A stretch of 64,000 nucleotides of DNA from Piromyces finnis (taxonomy: Eukaryota; Neocallimastigomycota; Neocallimastigomycetes; Neocallimastigales; Neocallimastigaceae): positions 930,001-994,000 of the forward strand of contig MCFH01000003.1 of assembly GCA_002104945.1 (NCBI GenBank). Direction: 5' to 3'. Both the position numbers and the translations under genes were made by a program. Below, in pieces: positions 1 through 9,768 of this stretch (its first letter is position 1; the number at the start of each line of letters is the position of its first letter). The notes beneath the pieces were generated by a model, which was not told the DNA's origin, did no database searches, and saw only the letters and a list, made by a program, of their open reading frames with translations.

Positions 1-184
1 TAACTACAATTGTTCTAGCTGTACCTGTAGTTAATGATATAAGGTATTCTAACTTTTCTTGTTCTGGTACCTTATATAAATTACACCAATGTTTAAAAGA
101 AAATTCCCAATCATCAAATTCAACCTTTGTTGAACCCAAAATAGGTATTCTATTAAAGGTAATACCTTTAGTAGTATTATCCAT
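1..184 (-). CDS. Retrotransposon Gag-like protein, N-terminal part, running off the window
   Basis: Reading the minus strand from an ATG at 184 gives an open frame of about 61 codons that leaves the window. Its peptide nearly matches the one encoded at 58646-58846 on the plus strand (both contain FNRIPIL, VEFDDWEF, KHWCNLYKV and LEYLISLTTGTAR). The pattern of a short N-terminus, conserved tryptophans and an Ile/Leu-rich LTTGTAR segment resembles the start of LTR-retrotransposon Gag proteins; this is family-level inference. The upstream DNA (185-514) also matches the leader before 58646, so this is a second copy of the same element (called J here). No protease or polymerase is visible in this copy. 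Confidence 0.55.
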   Translation of the reverse strand, partial: MDNTTKGITFNRIPILGSTKVEFDDWEFSFKHWCNLYKVPEQEKLEYLISLTTGTARTIVV

Positions 185-264
185 TATTACTTTTTATTTT
201 TATTTTATTTAATTTTATTTTAATATTTTATTTAAAAACTCAATTTTTATTTATTCTCAATAAT

Positions 265-390
265 TTAGCTATAAGAACAATAATATGTTTTTATTTACAA
301 CAATCTTTATTTACAATAATTTAGTTATAAGTACAGTAATATGTTTTTATTTACAATAGTCTTTATTTACAATAATATAATTTTATTTAC
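265..390. repeat. Two tandem copies of a 56-bp unit in the J leader
   Basis: The segment beginning TTAGCTATAAGAACA at 265 recurs as TTAGTTATAAGTACA at 321, a 56-bp period, each unit followed by TTTTTATTTACAA. The repeat lies 80-200 bp upstream of the minus-strand gag start at 184 and is therefore part of the leader or LTR of element J. The homologous leader at 58386-58645 has a shorter, single version. Confidence 0.7.
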
Positions 391-514
391 AGGTATTTTA
401 TTTATTACTGTTATTAATAAAATATAATCTTATATAACGTCTATATAATGTAATATAAAAGGAGTAATTGGTTGTTATTTGTAAACACTTGTAGACACTT
501 GTTTTAGTTTTATT

Positions 515-805
515 GTAATTAAGAAGATTTTATTTTTGAGAAAATGTTAAGAATATATTTTATTTATATCAAGTTATTTATATATTAGTATTGTTAAAAA
601 AAATATTTAATTTAGAGTAGGATGTTTATTTTATTTCTTTATTATAAGGCAGAAAATAATATTGATTATGTTATTATAGTACCTTCAGAGTACCCGACAG
701 TTTCGTCACCGTGCCTTTCGACCTCCACTAACTAACCGTCATAAATATTAAGTGGTGTAATATTTACTTATTAGTTAGCGCTCTACTCCCCCACGATATG
801 TGATA
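515..805 (-). repeat. Dispersed repeat X, leader-like, first copy
   Basis: This segment is repeated almost exactly at 61351-61640 in the same orientation. It includes an island of normal base composition (cttcagagtacccgacag, gtttcgtcaccgtg) and the string attagttagcgct. In the minus sense it carries GGAGTAGAGCGCT followed by GTGGAGGTCGAAA; element B has GGAGAGTAGAGCGCT and GTGGAGGTCGAAA upstream of its gag (13101-13200). I therefore read X as part of an untranslated leader of a gypsy-like element whose coding part has been lost or lies beyond the window. No open reading frame is apparent. Confidence 0.5.
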
Positions 806-1109
806 AAACTGCACTCTTACTAACTTACTATAAAACACTTTAATTATCTTAGTAATTAATTAACCAAAAAGATAAACAAAAGTTATTTTTCGCTGAAAAT
901 TAACTAAAAAAAGACAACTCAATATTATTGCTTTTATTATTTAAAATTTATAACAATATTCTTAATTTTATTTGACCGATGATTATATTTTATAATTTTT
1001 ATTAAATAATTTTTATCTTTAATTTATAAATTATAATTATTAATTTATAATTATAATTTATGTATTTCTTTTCTTTTAAAAAAAAATAATTAAATATAAA
1101 ACTTTATTT

Positions 1110-1500
1110 ACAGGATTTATTTTTCGCTTTTTAGTGCCTTACAACAATTTAATTAACCGGCAAAAGCTACTAACTAGAGGTAATATACTAGACCTCAAAA
1201 TAAATTTAAACTATATATTTTTATGTCGCTTTACCTTCACGACAAACCTTTAGCCTTCGGTGACTAAAGTTCCTTATTCGCCAGAGTTCACAAAAGTATT
1301 CAACTTGAGAGTCCTGTATTGCGTGCTTTTTATCACACTAACAATCCCTTTCCCCAAGTAAGCGTGCTATTCACACTCGTCCTACTTTTACAAATACTTC
1401 AGTGATTAACAGCTATAGTTTCTAACCAACTGAAACTAGTTAATTATACACTGAAACTCTGTATATGAGCTCTATACGCTCCTAGTATATTTTTACAAGT
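1110..1500. other. Non-coding island of ordinary base composition; possible element leader
   Basis: About 390 bp of noticeably higher GC than the surroundings, without a sustained open frame on either strand. Similar GC-richer non-coding blocks occur in the leaders of A (about 10700-10930) and B (about 13000-13200), and this one lies beyond repeat X on the same side. I read it as a leader relic, but I found no primer-binding site and no LTR end beside it. The stretch 1501-2140 is almost pure A/T with TA microsatellites, and I see nothing functional in it. Confidence 0.3.
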
Positions 1501-2259
1501 ATTTTTATTTATAAAGTTTTATATTTATAATTTTTTTTTTTTTTGGTGTATATATATTTTTATATATATATACTTAAATCTTTATTTATTATTATTTTGA
1601 TTTATTTTTATTATATATTTATTTTTATGTATATATATCTAATGTATATATACCTATTTTATTATTATAATTAATTCTTTCAACTATCTTATTTACAATA
1701 TTATCAATCTATTTATCTAATAATTTTTCTATACTATTTTTTTTTTTTTTTTAATTCTTTTCTTATTTAAAATATCTATATATTTTATCTAATATATAAT
1801 GTTTATATATCAATTTACTATATTAATACTATACTATTAAGTATTATAATTTATTTATTTTATTTTAATATTGTTTTAATAATATTTAAATAATATTTCA
1901 ATATTGAATATTGATTTATTATTTTAATATTATTTTATTATTTAATAAGTTATAATTTCTAAATAGATAAAATATTGAGAATATTTAACTATTCTATTAA
2001 CTATCAATTCTATACTATTATAACTTGATTATTTAATTAATTTCATAGAATATTTTACTATTCTATATGAAATTTTTATATAAAGAAAATTTTATATATT
2101 TACCTTATTTTGATTCTCCGGTTCGAAGGACCATTGATATAATTTGATAATAATCTTAATTTTGAATTTTACTTCAAAAAGTGATTATTATATTATATCT
2201 TTTGTTATAACTATATAAGTTATATTGATTAAGATTTAAAATCGTTTTTATAAAAATTA

Positions 2260-2904
2260 ATAAAATTGTTTTGTTAAAACATTAAATTGTTTTATTAGAA
2301 ACACTTGTTTTTCTAATCTTTAAATATTTAAAATTTTATTTATTTAAGTATAAAAGTGATTATTAAAATTATAAAATATTAATTAAACTATATAATAATT
2401 TTTATTAATAATAATAATAATGATTAAAATAAGAATATTTACATGTATTTATATTTTCTTTTAAGTTTAAACCATTTACATTAAAACAATAAAATTAATA
2501 ACTGTTTACAATAAAAGTAATAAAAGTAATTAGAAATAACAATAAAAGAAATAATTAAAAGTTAAAGAATATAAAAAGTTGTTTATTTTACAATTAATTA
2601 AAGTAATAATTATTTTTAATGTTTTAATAAAGGTGTTTAATTATATTATTTTATAACATGAATTATTATATTTGTTTACTTTTAAAGTGTAACTTACTAA
2701 CGAAGTTATTAAATATTTAATTTAACAATTAATTTAACAAAAGTTATATATTTTGATCTCGATTAATTAAAGTTTATTATTTTCTTTCAATAATCAAAAT
2801 ATATGCAGTGTTTAGGATTAATTTTATTTAAGAATTTTGGTAAAGTACTTAATTAAACTATAACTTGTTTTAAGTTACTTTTAGGGTTAACTTAAAAATG
2901 TTAA
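2260..2904 (+). repeat. Dispersed AT-rich repeat M, copy 1
   Basis: This repeat includes the string acatgtatttatattttctt at 2441-2460 and ends with GTTACTTTTAGGGTTAACTT. It recurs inverted at 25556-26250 and 27470-27951, and in direct orientation at 61640-62010. In the copies at 27430 and 61980 the repeat runs straight into caggtttaataataatt or its complement, whereas here that continuation is found only at 3905. The R unit (2905-3904) therefore appears inserted in M. M has the look of an LTR, with a TATA-like box, but I could not define TG...CA ends. Confidence 0.6.
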
Positions 2905-3904
2905 GTTTTTGGATTTGGTTATGCGGCCAGGTCAGAATGTTATCAATTATATAGTAAATATGTTTTTAAGAAATTAAATTTAAATATAAAATAACCCTTT
3001 AAACTTCCAAATGAAAAATTAATATTTATTCTTTAGAATAACTTTTTTTTATAAAATTTTATTTATTTATTAATAATAATAATATAAATGATAATATATT
3101 TAATAACTATATAATTAAGATTATAACTATAATCTTTACAAAGAATTAAAATCAAATTCAATTCATTCTATTTTATATTCTTTGTTCAGATTATTAAATT
3201 GATAAAAATAAAGTATTACATGTAATATGTTAATAATATAATAAGATTGTTTGTTTGTTTGTTTATTTGTTTTGTCATGACATAAAATAAAATAAACATA
3301 TGATTAATCATTTAAACACTTGATCCATTAGCCTATTTTATAATAATTAAAATTATTTAATTTATAAATGTTAACTGTTACACCTAAATGGTTTAGTTCT
3401 ATTTTTAGTAACAGTCACTATCATTAATTAAATTAATATAATTAGAATTTCTATTGATATCTTTTTAATTTTCGTCAAGTCATAAGAAATGTCTATGATC
3501 CATACTTGATATCATATTAATTTTAATTTACTTATTAAAATCTTCAAATGATCATATCTTCCTTAAATGACCAGTTAGAAGGACCGCGATTATACCAAAA
3601 TATAGCTTTTCCCTTAAGCTTTCTAATAAACTTGGTTTCACAACCGTAGCACTTACAGCCGTAGCGATCATTTTTGGCGAGTTATGCCTAGTTTTGTGTT
3701 TGTTTATTTTTGGCTAAGGGTTATAGTGTATTGATATTAAATTTTTTGAAATCATAACCCTTTCACCGAATCAAAATTTAAAAGGTGACTTTTAAAGGTG
3801 TTTTAAAATAATTATTGGGATCATTTAATTCTAATTATTATGTTTAATTAATTATAGATATTATCTGAATTTGTTTTAAATCCAGTTAATATCTTCACAA
3901 AAAA
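2905..3904 (-). repeat. Single copy of diverged repeat unit R
   Basis: About 1 kb matching, inverted, the first unit of the array at 21712-25555. Recognisable marks in minus sense are AAGGGTTATG and its partner CATAACCC-like arm, a TTAGAAAGC string, an AATTCTTTGTAAAGATT string and CATTCTGACCTGGCCGC near the end. A (TTTG)n tract lies at 3246-3271. No coding capacity is visible. Confidence 0.65.
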
Positions 3905-3953
3905 TCAGGTATAATAATAATTTTATATTTATTAATTTCATTATTTATCGAAT

Positions 3954-4660
3954 TGTTGCGGTTCGAGGAATTTACTTTTATTTATAAAATATTAATAAAT
4001 TTATTAATACTCAAAAATAATATTAAAATGAAATAAGAAAAATTGTTTTATTAATAAATTTGTTTTATTAAGATATTAATATAAAATTATAAAATAAAAT
4101 AAAAATAAAAATAAAAATATCTGTATATTCTCTAATTCTTATAATATACACCTTTTTATACTTTTTGTAAAAAAATTAAGTAGTGTTAATTAAAAGAATT
4201 AGTCTTTAATTATTTACATTAATTTTAGTCTTTAAATTACTTTTAAATGAATAATAAAATTACATTACTATTATAATAAATATTTATACATATTATTAAA
4301 TTGATTAACATACATTAAAAGTTTACTTTAAATATATTTAACTAAAGAATTTTACTATTTTACAGAAATATTATTCATAATTTTAATTAATAAAAATTCA
4401 TTAACTTGATAAATTAAACTAAAAGTTCAATAAACTATAATTTTCAATATATTATTATTACTAAATTAATTTTTAAGTTTAATAAAATAAAATTTAAGTT
4501 CAATAAAAATAATTATTAATAATTTTAAATATAATTTAAGTGTATACATTAATTTACAAATAAGAATATTGTAAAGTTTTCATACATTTAGGAACAATAA
4601 TGGATTAGGTCATAATCATTAATTATGACAAGAATAACATTATTTGTTGGTTCCTTAACA
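3954..4660 (-). repeat. 3' LTR of element A (707 bp), apparently chimeric
   Basis: On the minus strand it starts TGTTAAGGAACC and ends CGCAACA. Proximal markers (CAACAAATAATG, GTAAATTAATG) agree with the 5' LTR of A. Distal markers (a 7-T tract, an extra 6 bp in the A/T-rich stretch, TTCTCTAATTC, the CGCAACA end) agree instead with the solo LTR at 20960-21666. See the finding on LTR recombination. Confidence 0.9.
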
Positions 4661-4671
4661 AGTGCCCCCAC
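4661..4671 (-). other. Polypurine tract of element A
   Basis: The minus strand reads GTGGGGGCACT immediately before the 3' LTR start TGTTAAGG. A G-run touching the 3' LTR is the usual plus-strand primer of LTR elements. The pol stop codon lies 13 bp upstream. The same tract precedes the truncated 3' LTR of A' at 41609-41619. Confidence 0.85.
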
Positions 4672-4683
4672 GAAGACTCTTGC

Positions 4684-7600
4684 TTACGCAAAAGCAGAGT
4701 TAAACTTTACAATGTTCTTAAGATGAACATTTCGGTTCATCTGAATTCCAGTGGATATATCAGCTAAAGTAACCGTATTGAATTGTTTCTTGACAACTTT
4801 GAGTGGTCCAACGAAATAAGGCTCTAACTTCGTTCGATTAAAATTTCTAACTAATACTAGATCACCGATATGGATATTTTTGCCCTTAGTCATACTTTGT
4901 TTTTCTTCCCTTCTAGTAGCCCAGTATTTATTCGCATTTTTAATATTTTCACAAGCTTCCAACGTCCACCTGTAATGATTAATAAACTTCTCAAGTAAGA
5001 TTTCATCCGAAGACTGATTAATACCCTTAGTAGGTCTGGCGGCAATATCAAAGGGTTGCTGATCTTCTCTTCCATAAACCAATTCAAAACTAGAATGGTT
5101 TGTGACAGTATTTTTAGTAGTTCTGAGCGCCCAAAGAGCAGAAGGCAAAATTTCATCCCAATCCTTGTTTTCTTTTCCAAGCAGTCTTAGAAGCTTTCCA
5201 ATTTCTTTGTTTCTATTTTCAGTCAAACCATTACTTTCAGGATGATAAGTTGAGACAAACTTGACATAGACATCATATAAGTCCAGGAAAACTTTGGTCA
5301 TATCTGAGGTAAATTGGACACCGTTATCGGTTGTAATGACTTGTGGTACTCCATGCCGAGAGAAAACATTGATTAAAAATTTTATGACATCCTTTGAAGT
5401 GATATTTTCGGTGGGTTCTGCTTCGACCCATTTTGTGAAATGATCCACTGCAACTATAATATATTGGTTATTGTTACGAGTTTTTACCAATGGACCAATG
5501 ATATCTAAACCCAGATGAGTGAAAGGAGCTTCAACCTCAGTTGGAAGATTTTCCGTAGGTTCTGGATATGGTTGAGGGCGATTAAGTTGGCATTTTTCAC
5601 ATTTGGCTACAACTCTTCGAATATCATTAACCATGTCGTTCCAATAATAGCTTTTTTTCAGACGTTGATAAGTTTTATAATATCCTTCATGTCCAATGTT
5701 ATGAGCTTCCAAAATCAATTTCATCTTTTCATTGGTTTCCGTGATCAGTTTTCGATAATTCCTTCCATCAATAAAGTAATCTACCCCATCTATTTTGGTG
5801 AACTTTTCTTCAACAAATTCTTTAATTACCTTAGATAGCATGGTTTCTTCTATACCTTTATTAATTTTAGTAGCTAACACTTCCTTATCTTTGTCATTTC
5901 TCATTCGAGACAGTGCATCTGCTACAACATTCTTTTTACCTTGTTCATAACGAATATCAACTCCTAGCATACTAGCTGTTAAACACCATCTTGTTTGTCT
6001 TGCATTGTTTGACTCCTTATTTTTAAATAATCCAATTAATGGTTTATGATCAGTATAGACGATAGTCTTGAATGGACTTCCCATTATATAAGGCTTTAAT
6101 TTAGTAATGCAGTAAAATAAGGCAGTCCCTTCCAAGTCAGTAATTCCATAATTTTTTTCTGCTTTCGTCAGACTTCGGCTAATATAATGAATTGGATGTT
6201 CAATATCGGTACCTTCCTTTTGTAATAATACTCCTCCGATTCCTTCATACGATGCATCTGTTCGGATTATAAATTCTTTCTCAAAATCAGGGAATTTCAG
6301 AATAGGCGCATTAATTAACTTTTCTTTCAATATAATAAAACTCTCTTGTTGTTCATTACACCATTTGAAAGGAACACCTTTTCTAAGCAACTTACACAAG
6401 GGAGCAGTAAGTTTAGCATAATTAGGAATAAAATCTCTATAATATCCAATTGAACCTAGGAATGATCTTAATTCATGGATATTCGAAGGAGGTTTCCAAT
6501 TTTTTATAGCTTGGATTTTGTTATCTAATGGTTTAAGACCTTCTGTAGTTAAACGATGGCCTAACACGTCAACTTCAGTTTGCATAAAATGACATTTTTC
6601 AATATTGATTTTTAGTTTGTTTTTCCGGAAAATTGCTAAAACTTGATTTATATGTTCAATATGTTCTTCAATACTCTTTGAATAGATCAGAATATCATCA
6701 ATGAAGTTATAAACACACTTTCCAATTAACGGAAACAGAATCCGATTCATCTCCCTCTGAAATGTAGCGGGTGCTCCAGTGAGACCAAAAGGCATAACCT
6801 TGAATTGGTAATTTCCAAACTTAGTTGTAAAACTTGTCAATTCAACGCTTTCTTCATCCATACGGATTTGATGATAGCCGGAATATAAGTCCATAGTAGT
6901 GAATATAGTTGCACCATGTAAACTATCAAATATCTCATCTATAAAAGGAATTGAATAGGCATCCTTTTCAGACAAATCATTAACTCTTCGATAGTCCACG
7001 CACATTCTCCATTTCCCATTATGCTTCGGGACCAAAACCACCGGAGAAGACCATTCCGAGTACGATGGCTCAATTAGCTTTTTATTAATCAATTTAGACA
7101 ATTCTTCCTTAAGTATATTAGATTTGAACTTGGCTAACCTATATGATCTTTGTTTAATTGGCTTTGCTCCTGGCTTTAAATTAATCTTATGGGGAGTTAA
7201 ATTCGAAGGTGTTAGTTCTTCAGAAGAAGTAGCAATAATTTCAATATTCTCTTCCAATATCCGAACAATTTGTTCTCGATACTTTTCATTAAGAGTCTCA
7301 GTAAAATTTTTATTGTGAATATATTTTGAAGGTGGTAAACCTTCAATATTTTTCAAATCACTTTTAAAATCTTCATCACCGACTCTACGTATCATACACA
7401 TAATCTTTTCTTCATCATCATATTTGTTATTAATTGGAGCAATATCTTCAATAAATCCATTTGAGTTAAATCTGCAAAGACTATAGCGAAGTGGGTGGAT
7501 AAATAAGTTGTTATCCATTTGGGTTTTCAAATTAATTAACATATCATAAAAGGGGTCTTCTTTATCCACCACTCTAAAATCAGCAGTGATTGTAAGATCA

Positions 7601-8670
7601 TTTATCTGGACAGGTACTCTAATAATTATGCCTTCCGAATAGTCATCATTTTTAGTAGCTAAACGTATTCTTCCACAACTCAATCCAATAGATTCATATT
7701 GATGGGGAAGTTTATCTAAATATTTTTTTGTTATAATACTTAAGTTGCTACAAGAATCAACTAATAATTTACCTGGTACCCCATCAACCGTTGCATCTAC
7801 CATAGCGATATCTTCTTCTGATACTTCTTTACTTTTGCTTACATACGAATGATCTACATTATTTACTAATACCGAAGTAGCCTTAAAATTCTCCAGAGTT
7901 CCCACAATTTTTGTGTTGTTCTTTTCCAGTTTAAGACCTTGTGACACTTGCGTTCGTAACTTTGAAGCCGAGTTAAGTAATTGACCAAAAGTAATATTGC
8001 ATTTTGTTTCGTTAAGATCTTTAACTACATTATATTCTTCCGTATCTGCTATCATTTGAATATTTCTAGCAGTTTTCTTAACCTTCGATTCTGCAGGTTT
8101 TTCTTTCTTTTGCTCTTTCATTAATTTAGTTAGAGTTGAATTAGAAGTAGATTTGGTTGATTCACTTGTGTTATCTTTCTCTACCACCTTAGCACCTTTC
8201 TTATCTGTAATTGCAGATAACATTTCTTCTTCATCATAGTCGATAATAATAGGATCTTCATTAGAACTTGCCAATTCATTCTTTTCTTCTTCCTTTTGTT
8301 CACTACTACTAGCACGCTCTTTATCCCGAAGTTTTCTTTCTTTTAGTTTTTGTTCTCTGATATTCGGTTGAGCAATAATAGAAGGATGCAGTTGCTTAGG
8401 AGAAACATCTATTAGTATATTTTCTAATTCTTGTGCTTTACGTTTCCTAAGAGCAGGTGTAAGAATAGGTCTAGGATCATTTTTCAAGTTTTTGTGAAGT
8501 CGTTTTTCTTTATTATCATCTTGTTCTTTGCTTATTTTATCCAACTTCCTTTTATTAGCACATACAAAGAACTGTTCATTAATATCAGTATCTTCAAAGT
8601 CACTTTCGATTTCTTCATCATATTCTTCTTTCGACCAATCACTCTGGCTTGTTGTTTCTTCACTTGGCAT
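4684..8670 (-). CDS. pol: Pol polyprotein of element A (protease, RT, RNase H, integrase)
   Basis: An open frame of 1,328 residues from its first ATG; translation probably enters earlier, by a -1 frameshift from gag at 8739-8733. Residues 1-290 are a Lys/Glu-rich linker of unknown role. Protease: LLVDSCSN at 303-309, with Asp305. Reverse transcriptase about 500-790: Asp594 in TMDLYSGYH, then FIDD at 656-659. RNase H about 800-920: Asp805, Glu847, Asp874, DALSR at 918. Integrase: His990, His994, Cys1024, Cys1027, then Asp1056, Asp1115 and Glu1151 (35 residues between the last two), and a GPY/F-type module near 1284. There is no chromodomain. Domain order is that of Ty3/gypsy. Unusual are DSC instead of DSG/DTG in the protease and FIDD instead of YxDD in RT. 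Confidence 0.95.
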   Translation of the reverse strand: MPSEETTSQSDWSKEEYDEEIESDFEDTDINEQFFVCANKRKLDKISKEQDDNKEKRLHKNLKNDPRPILTPALRKRKAQELENILIDVSPKQLHPSIIAQPNIREQKLKERKLRDKERASSSEQKEEEKNELASSNEDPIIIDYDEEEMLSAITDKKGAKVVEKDNTSESTKSTSNSTLTKLMKEQKKEKPAESKVKKTARNIQMIADTEEYNVVKDLNETKCNITFGQLLNSASKLRTQVSQGLKLEKNNTKIVGTLENFKATSVLVNNVDHSYVSKSKEVSEEDIAMVDATVDGVPGKLLVDSCSNLSIITKKYLDKLPHQYESIGLSCGRIRLATKNDDYSEGIIIRVPVQINDLTITADFRVVDKEDPFYDMLINLKTQMDNNLFIHPLRYSLCRFNSNGFIEDIAPINNKYDDEEKIMCMIRRVGDEDFKSDLKNIEGLPPSKYIHNKNFTETLNEKYREQIVRILEENIEIIATSSEELTPSNLTPHKINLKPGAKPIKQRSYRLAKFKSNILKEELSKLINKKLIEPSYSEWSSPVVLVPKHNGKWRMCVDYRRVNDLSEKDAYSIPFIDEIFDSLHGATIFTTMDLYSGYHQIRMDEESVELTSFTTKFGNYQFKVMPFGLTGAPATFQREMNRILFPLIGKCVYNFIDDILIYSKSIEEHIEHINQVLAIFRKNKLKINIEKCHFMQTEVDVLGHRLTTEGLKPLDNKIQAIKNWKPPSNIHELRSFLGSIGYYRDFIPNYAKLTAPLCKLLRKGVPFKWCNEQQESFIILKEKLINAPILKFPDFEKEFIIRTDASYEGIGGVLLQKEGTDIEHPIHYISRSLTKAEKNYGITDLEGTALFYCITKLKPYIMGSPFKTIVYTDHKPLIGLFKNKESNNARQTRWCLTASMLGVDIRYEQGKKNVVADALSRMRNDKDKEVLATKINKGIEETMLSKVIKEFVEEKFTKIDGVDYFIDGRNYRKLITETNEKMKLILEAHNIGHEGYYKTYQRLKKSYYWNDMVNDIRRVVAKCEKCQLNRPQPYPEPTENLPTEVEAPFTHLGLDIIGPLVKTRNNNQYIIVAVDHFTKWVEAEPTENITSKDVIKFLINVFSRHGVPQVITTDNGVQFTSDMTKVFLDLYDVYVKFVSTYHPESNGLTENRNKEIGKLLRLLGKENKDWDEILPSALWALRTTKNTVTNHSSFELVYGREDQQPFDIAARPTKGINQSSDEILLEKFINHYRWTLEACENIKNANKYWATRREEKQSMTKGKNIHIGDLVLVRNFNRTKLEPYFVGPLKVVKKQFNTVTLADISTGIQMNRNVHLKNIVKFNSAFA

Positions 8671-8686
8671 TGACTGATACTGAGCT

Positions 8687-8739
8687 GAAGCTATTTTATT
8701 GACGATGGGAGTGCTTCTTCTCCCACTTAATGATTTAAA
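8687..8739 (-). promoter_or_regulatory. -1 ribosomal frameshift signal of A: TTTAAAT plus predicted H-type pseudoknot
   Basis: On the minus strand, in gag frame, the codons are CAT TTA AAT CAT TAA, so T-TTA-AAT (8739-8733) is a canonical X-XXY-YYZ slippery heptamer. Slipping back one base enters the pol frame, which is open from just upstream of this point. A 7-nt spacer (8732-8726) contains the gag stop. Stem 1 is TGGGAG (8725-8720) with CTCCCA (8711-8706). Two loop bases follow, then GAAGC (8717-8713) can pair with GCTTC (8691-8687) as stem 2, leaving a 14-nt loop 3. This geometry is standard for -1 frameshift pseudoknots. The structure is predicted by hand. Confidence 0.82.
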
Positions 8740-9608
8740 TGATTATCATAATAACGCTTCTTGTTTCCTTCAATAATGGCTTGAAGTTTTGGGCAATTTT
8801 GTTGATAATGACCAGGTTCACTACAGAAGAAACAAGCTTTAATAGTTAAATTCTTCATTTTCTTGACTAGTTTATTCATTTCATCATCTTTATTAGGCTT
8901 TTTGGCTTCAGTAAAAGAAACTTTTCTCTTGTATGGTCGAAAATGATTATAACTTTTGGTTATTGCAGTAGTCGTTGGTATATTACCATCATTATCTATT
9001 ATAGTAGATAACCTATCTACCTTCTCAGCTATCTTAAAGGCCTTTTCTAGGGTGATATCATCTTTTAAAAATACTTTTCTCCATGCTTCTTTATTATTTT
9101 GTAAAGAATCTGCATAATCTAACACACTAATCTGCTTCTTCTTTTTCTTATCCAACTTTAAATATAAAGATCTATATCTTCTATTGAAATCTTTAACTGA
9201 TTCATTTCTTCTTATACGTAGTCTTCTTAGTTCCCGTAATAACATACTTTGATCTTCTTTTAACCCATAAAATGTTTCAAGGGCATTGATAATTTTCCCA
9301 AGTGAGGGATAATCTTCTTCATTAGATTCATTTTTCTGATTCTCTTCTTCATTTTCACTTTCATATTCATCTTCACTATCACTGTCTTTATCTTCCAACT
9401 CTTGGATTACCTTTCTTGGTTCACCCTTAGAAGTAAGCACACATGCCATGTAAATTTTCTTGGCACTAGTGATATCTTGAAGTTCAATCCATAAACTTAT
9501 TTCAGAAGCCCAGGATCTTATGTCCAAATTATCTTTGGAAAGTTTTTCTATATCCTTGAGTTCCTTCTTCAACTCCTTGAAATCTATCCTTGTAGTAGAA
9601 TTGCTCAT
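8727..9608 (-). CDS. gag: Gag of element A
   Basis: Structural nucleocapsid protein that would assemble the particle and package element RNA. The frame is open from an ATG at 9668 (313 residues), but I prefer the second ATG at 9608 (MSNSTTRIDF, 293 residues): A' also has an ATG at this position and the first 20 codons have no counterpart there. Counting from the longer start there is an acidic Glu/Asp/Ser stretch near 92-120, a conserved core (VKDFNRRYRSLYLKLD, about 158-173) shared in pattern with Gag of element B, a basic segment and one zinc knuckle, Cys279-X2-Cys282-X4-His287-X4-Cys292. The stop at 8729-8727 lies inside the frameshift signal. Confidence 0.9.
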   Translation of the reverse strand: MSNSTTRIDFKELKKELKDIEKLSKDNLDIRSWASEISLWIELQDITSAKKIYMACVLTSKGEPRKVIQELEDKDSDSEDEYESENEEENQKNESNEEDYPSLGKIINALETFYGLKEDQSMLLRELRRLRIRRNESVKDFNRRYRSLYLKLDKKKKKQISVLDYADSLQNNKEAWRKVFLKDDITLEKAFKIAEKVDRLSTIIDNDGNIPTTTAITKSYNHFRPYKRKVSFTEAKKPNKDDEMNKLVKKMKNLTIKACFFCSEPGHYQQNCPKLQAIIEGNKKRYYDNHLNH

Positions 9609-9702
9609 TTTCTTGTATTTTCCTTGACCGAATTTATTGCAGTACAAGATGACACAGTATAGACTCAAAAATACCTTTGATAGTCTAAAAAAAAATTATA
9701 AG

Positions 9703-9768
9703 TTCGAAATTCCTTTATCGACCACTTATTAGTTGTAACCAAGCTCGAAATTCCTTTATCGACCACTT
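9703..9768 (-). repeat. Two 25-bp direct repeats in the leader of A, just before gag
   Basis: The motif CGAAATTCCTTTATCGACC occurs at about 9705-9723 and again at 9746-9764 (41-bp period). A diverged pair is kept at the same place in both copies of A' (about 29205-29265 and 35102-35162). Conservation ahead of gag would fit an RNA signal such as packaging or dimerisation; that role is inference. Confidence 0.65.

Noticed and set aside
5515-5838. Plus-strand open frame inside minus-strand pol of A
   Set aside because: It is the mirror of a conserved integrase-coding stretch; no motif of its own, and the same shadow appears in A'.
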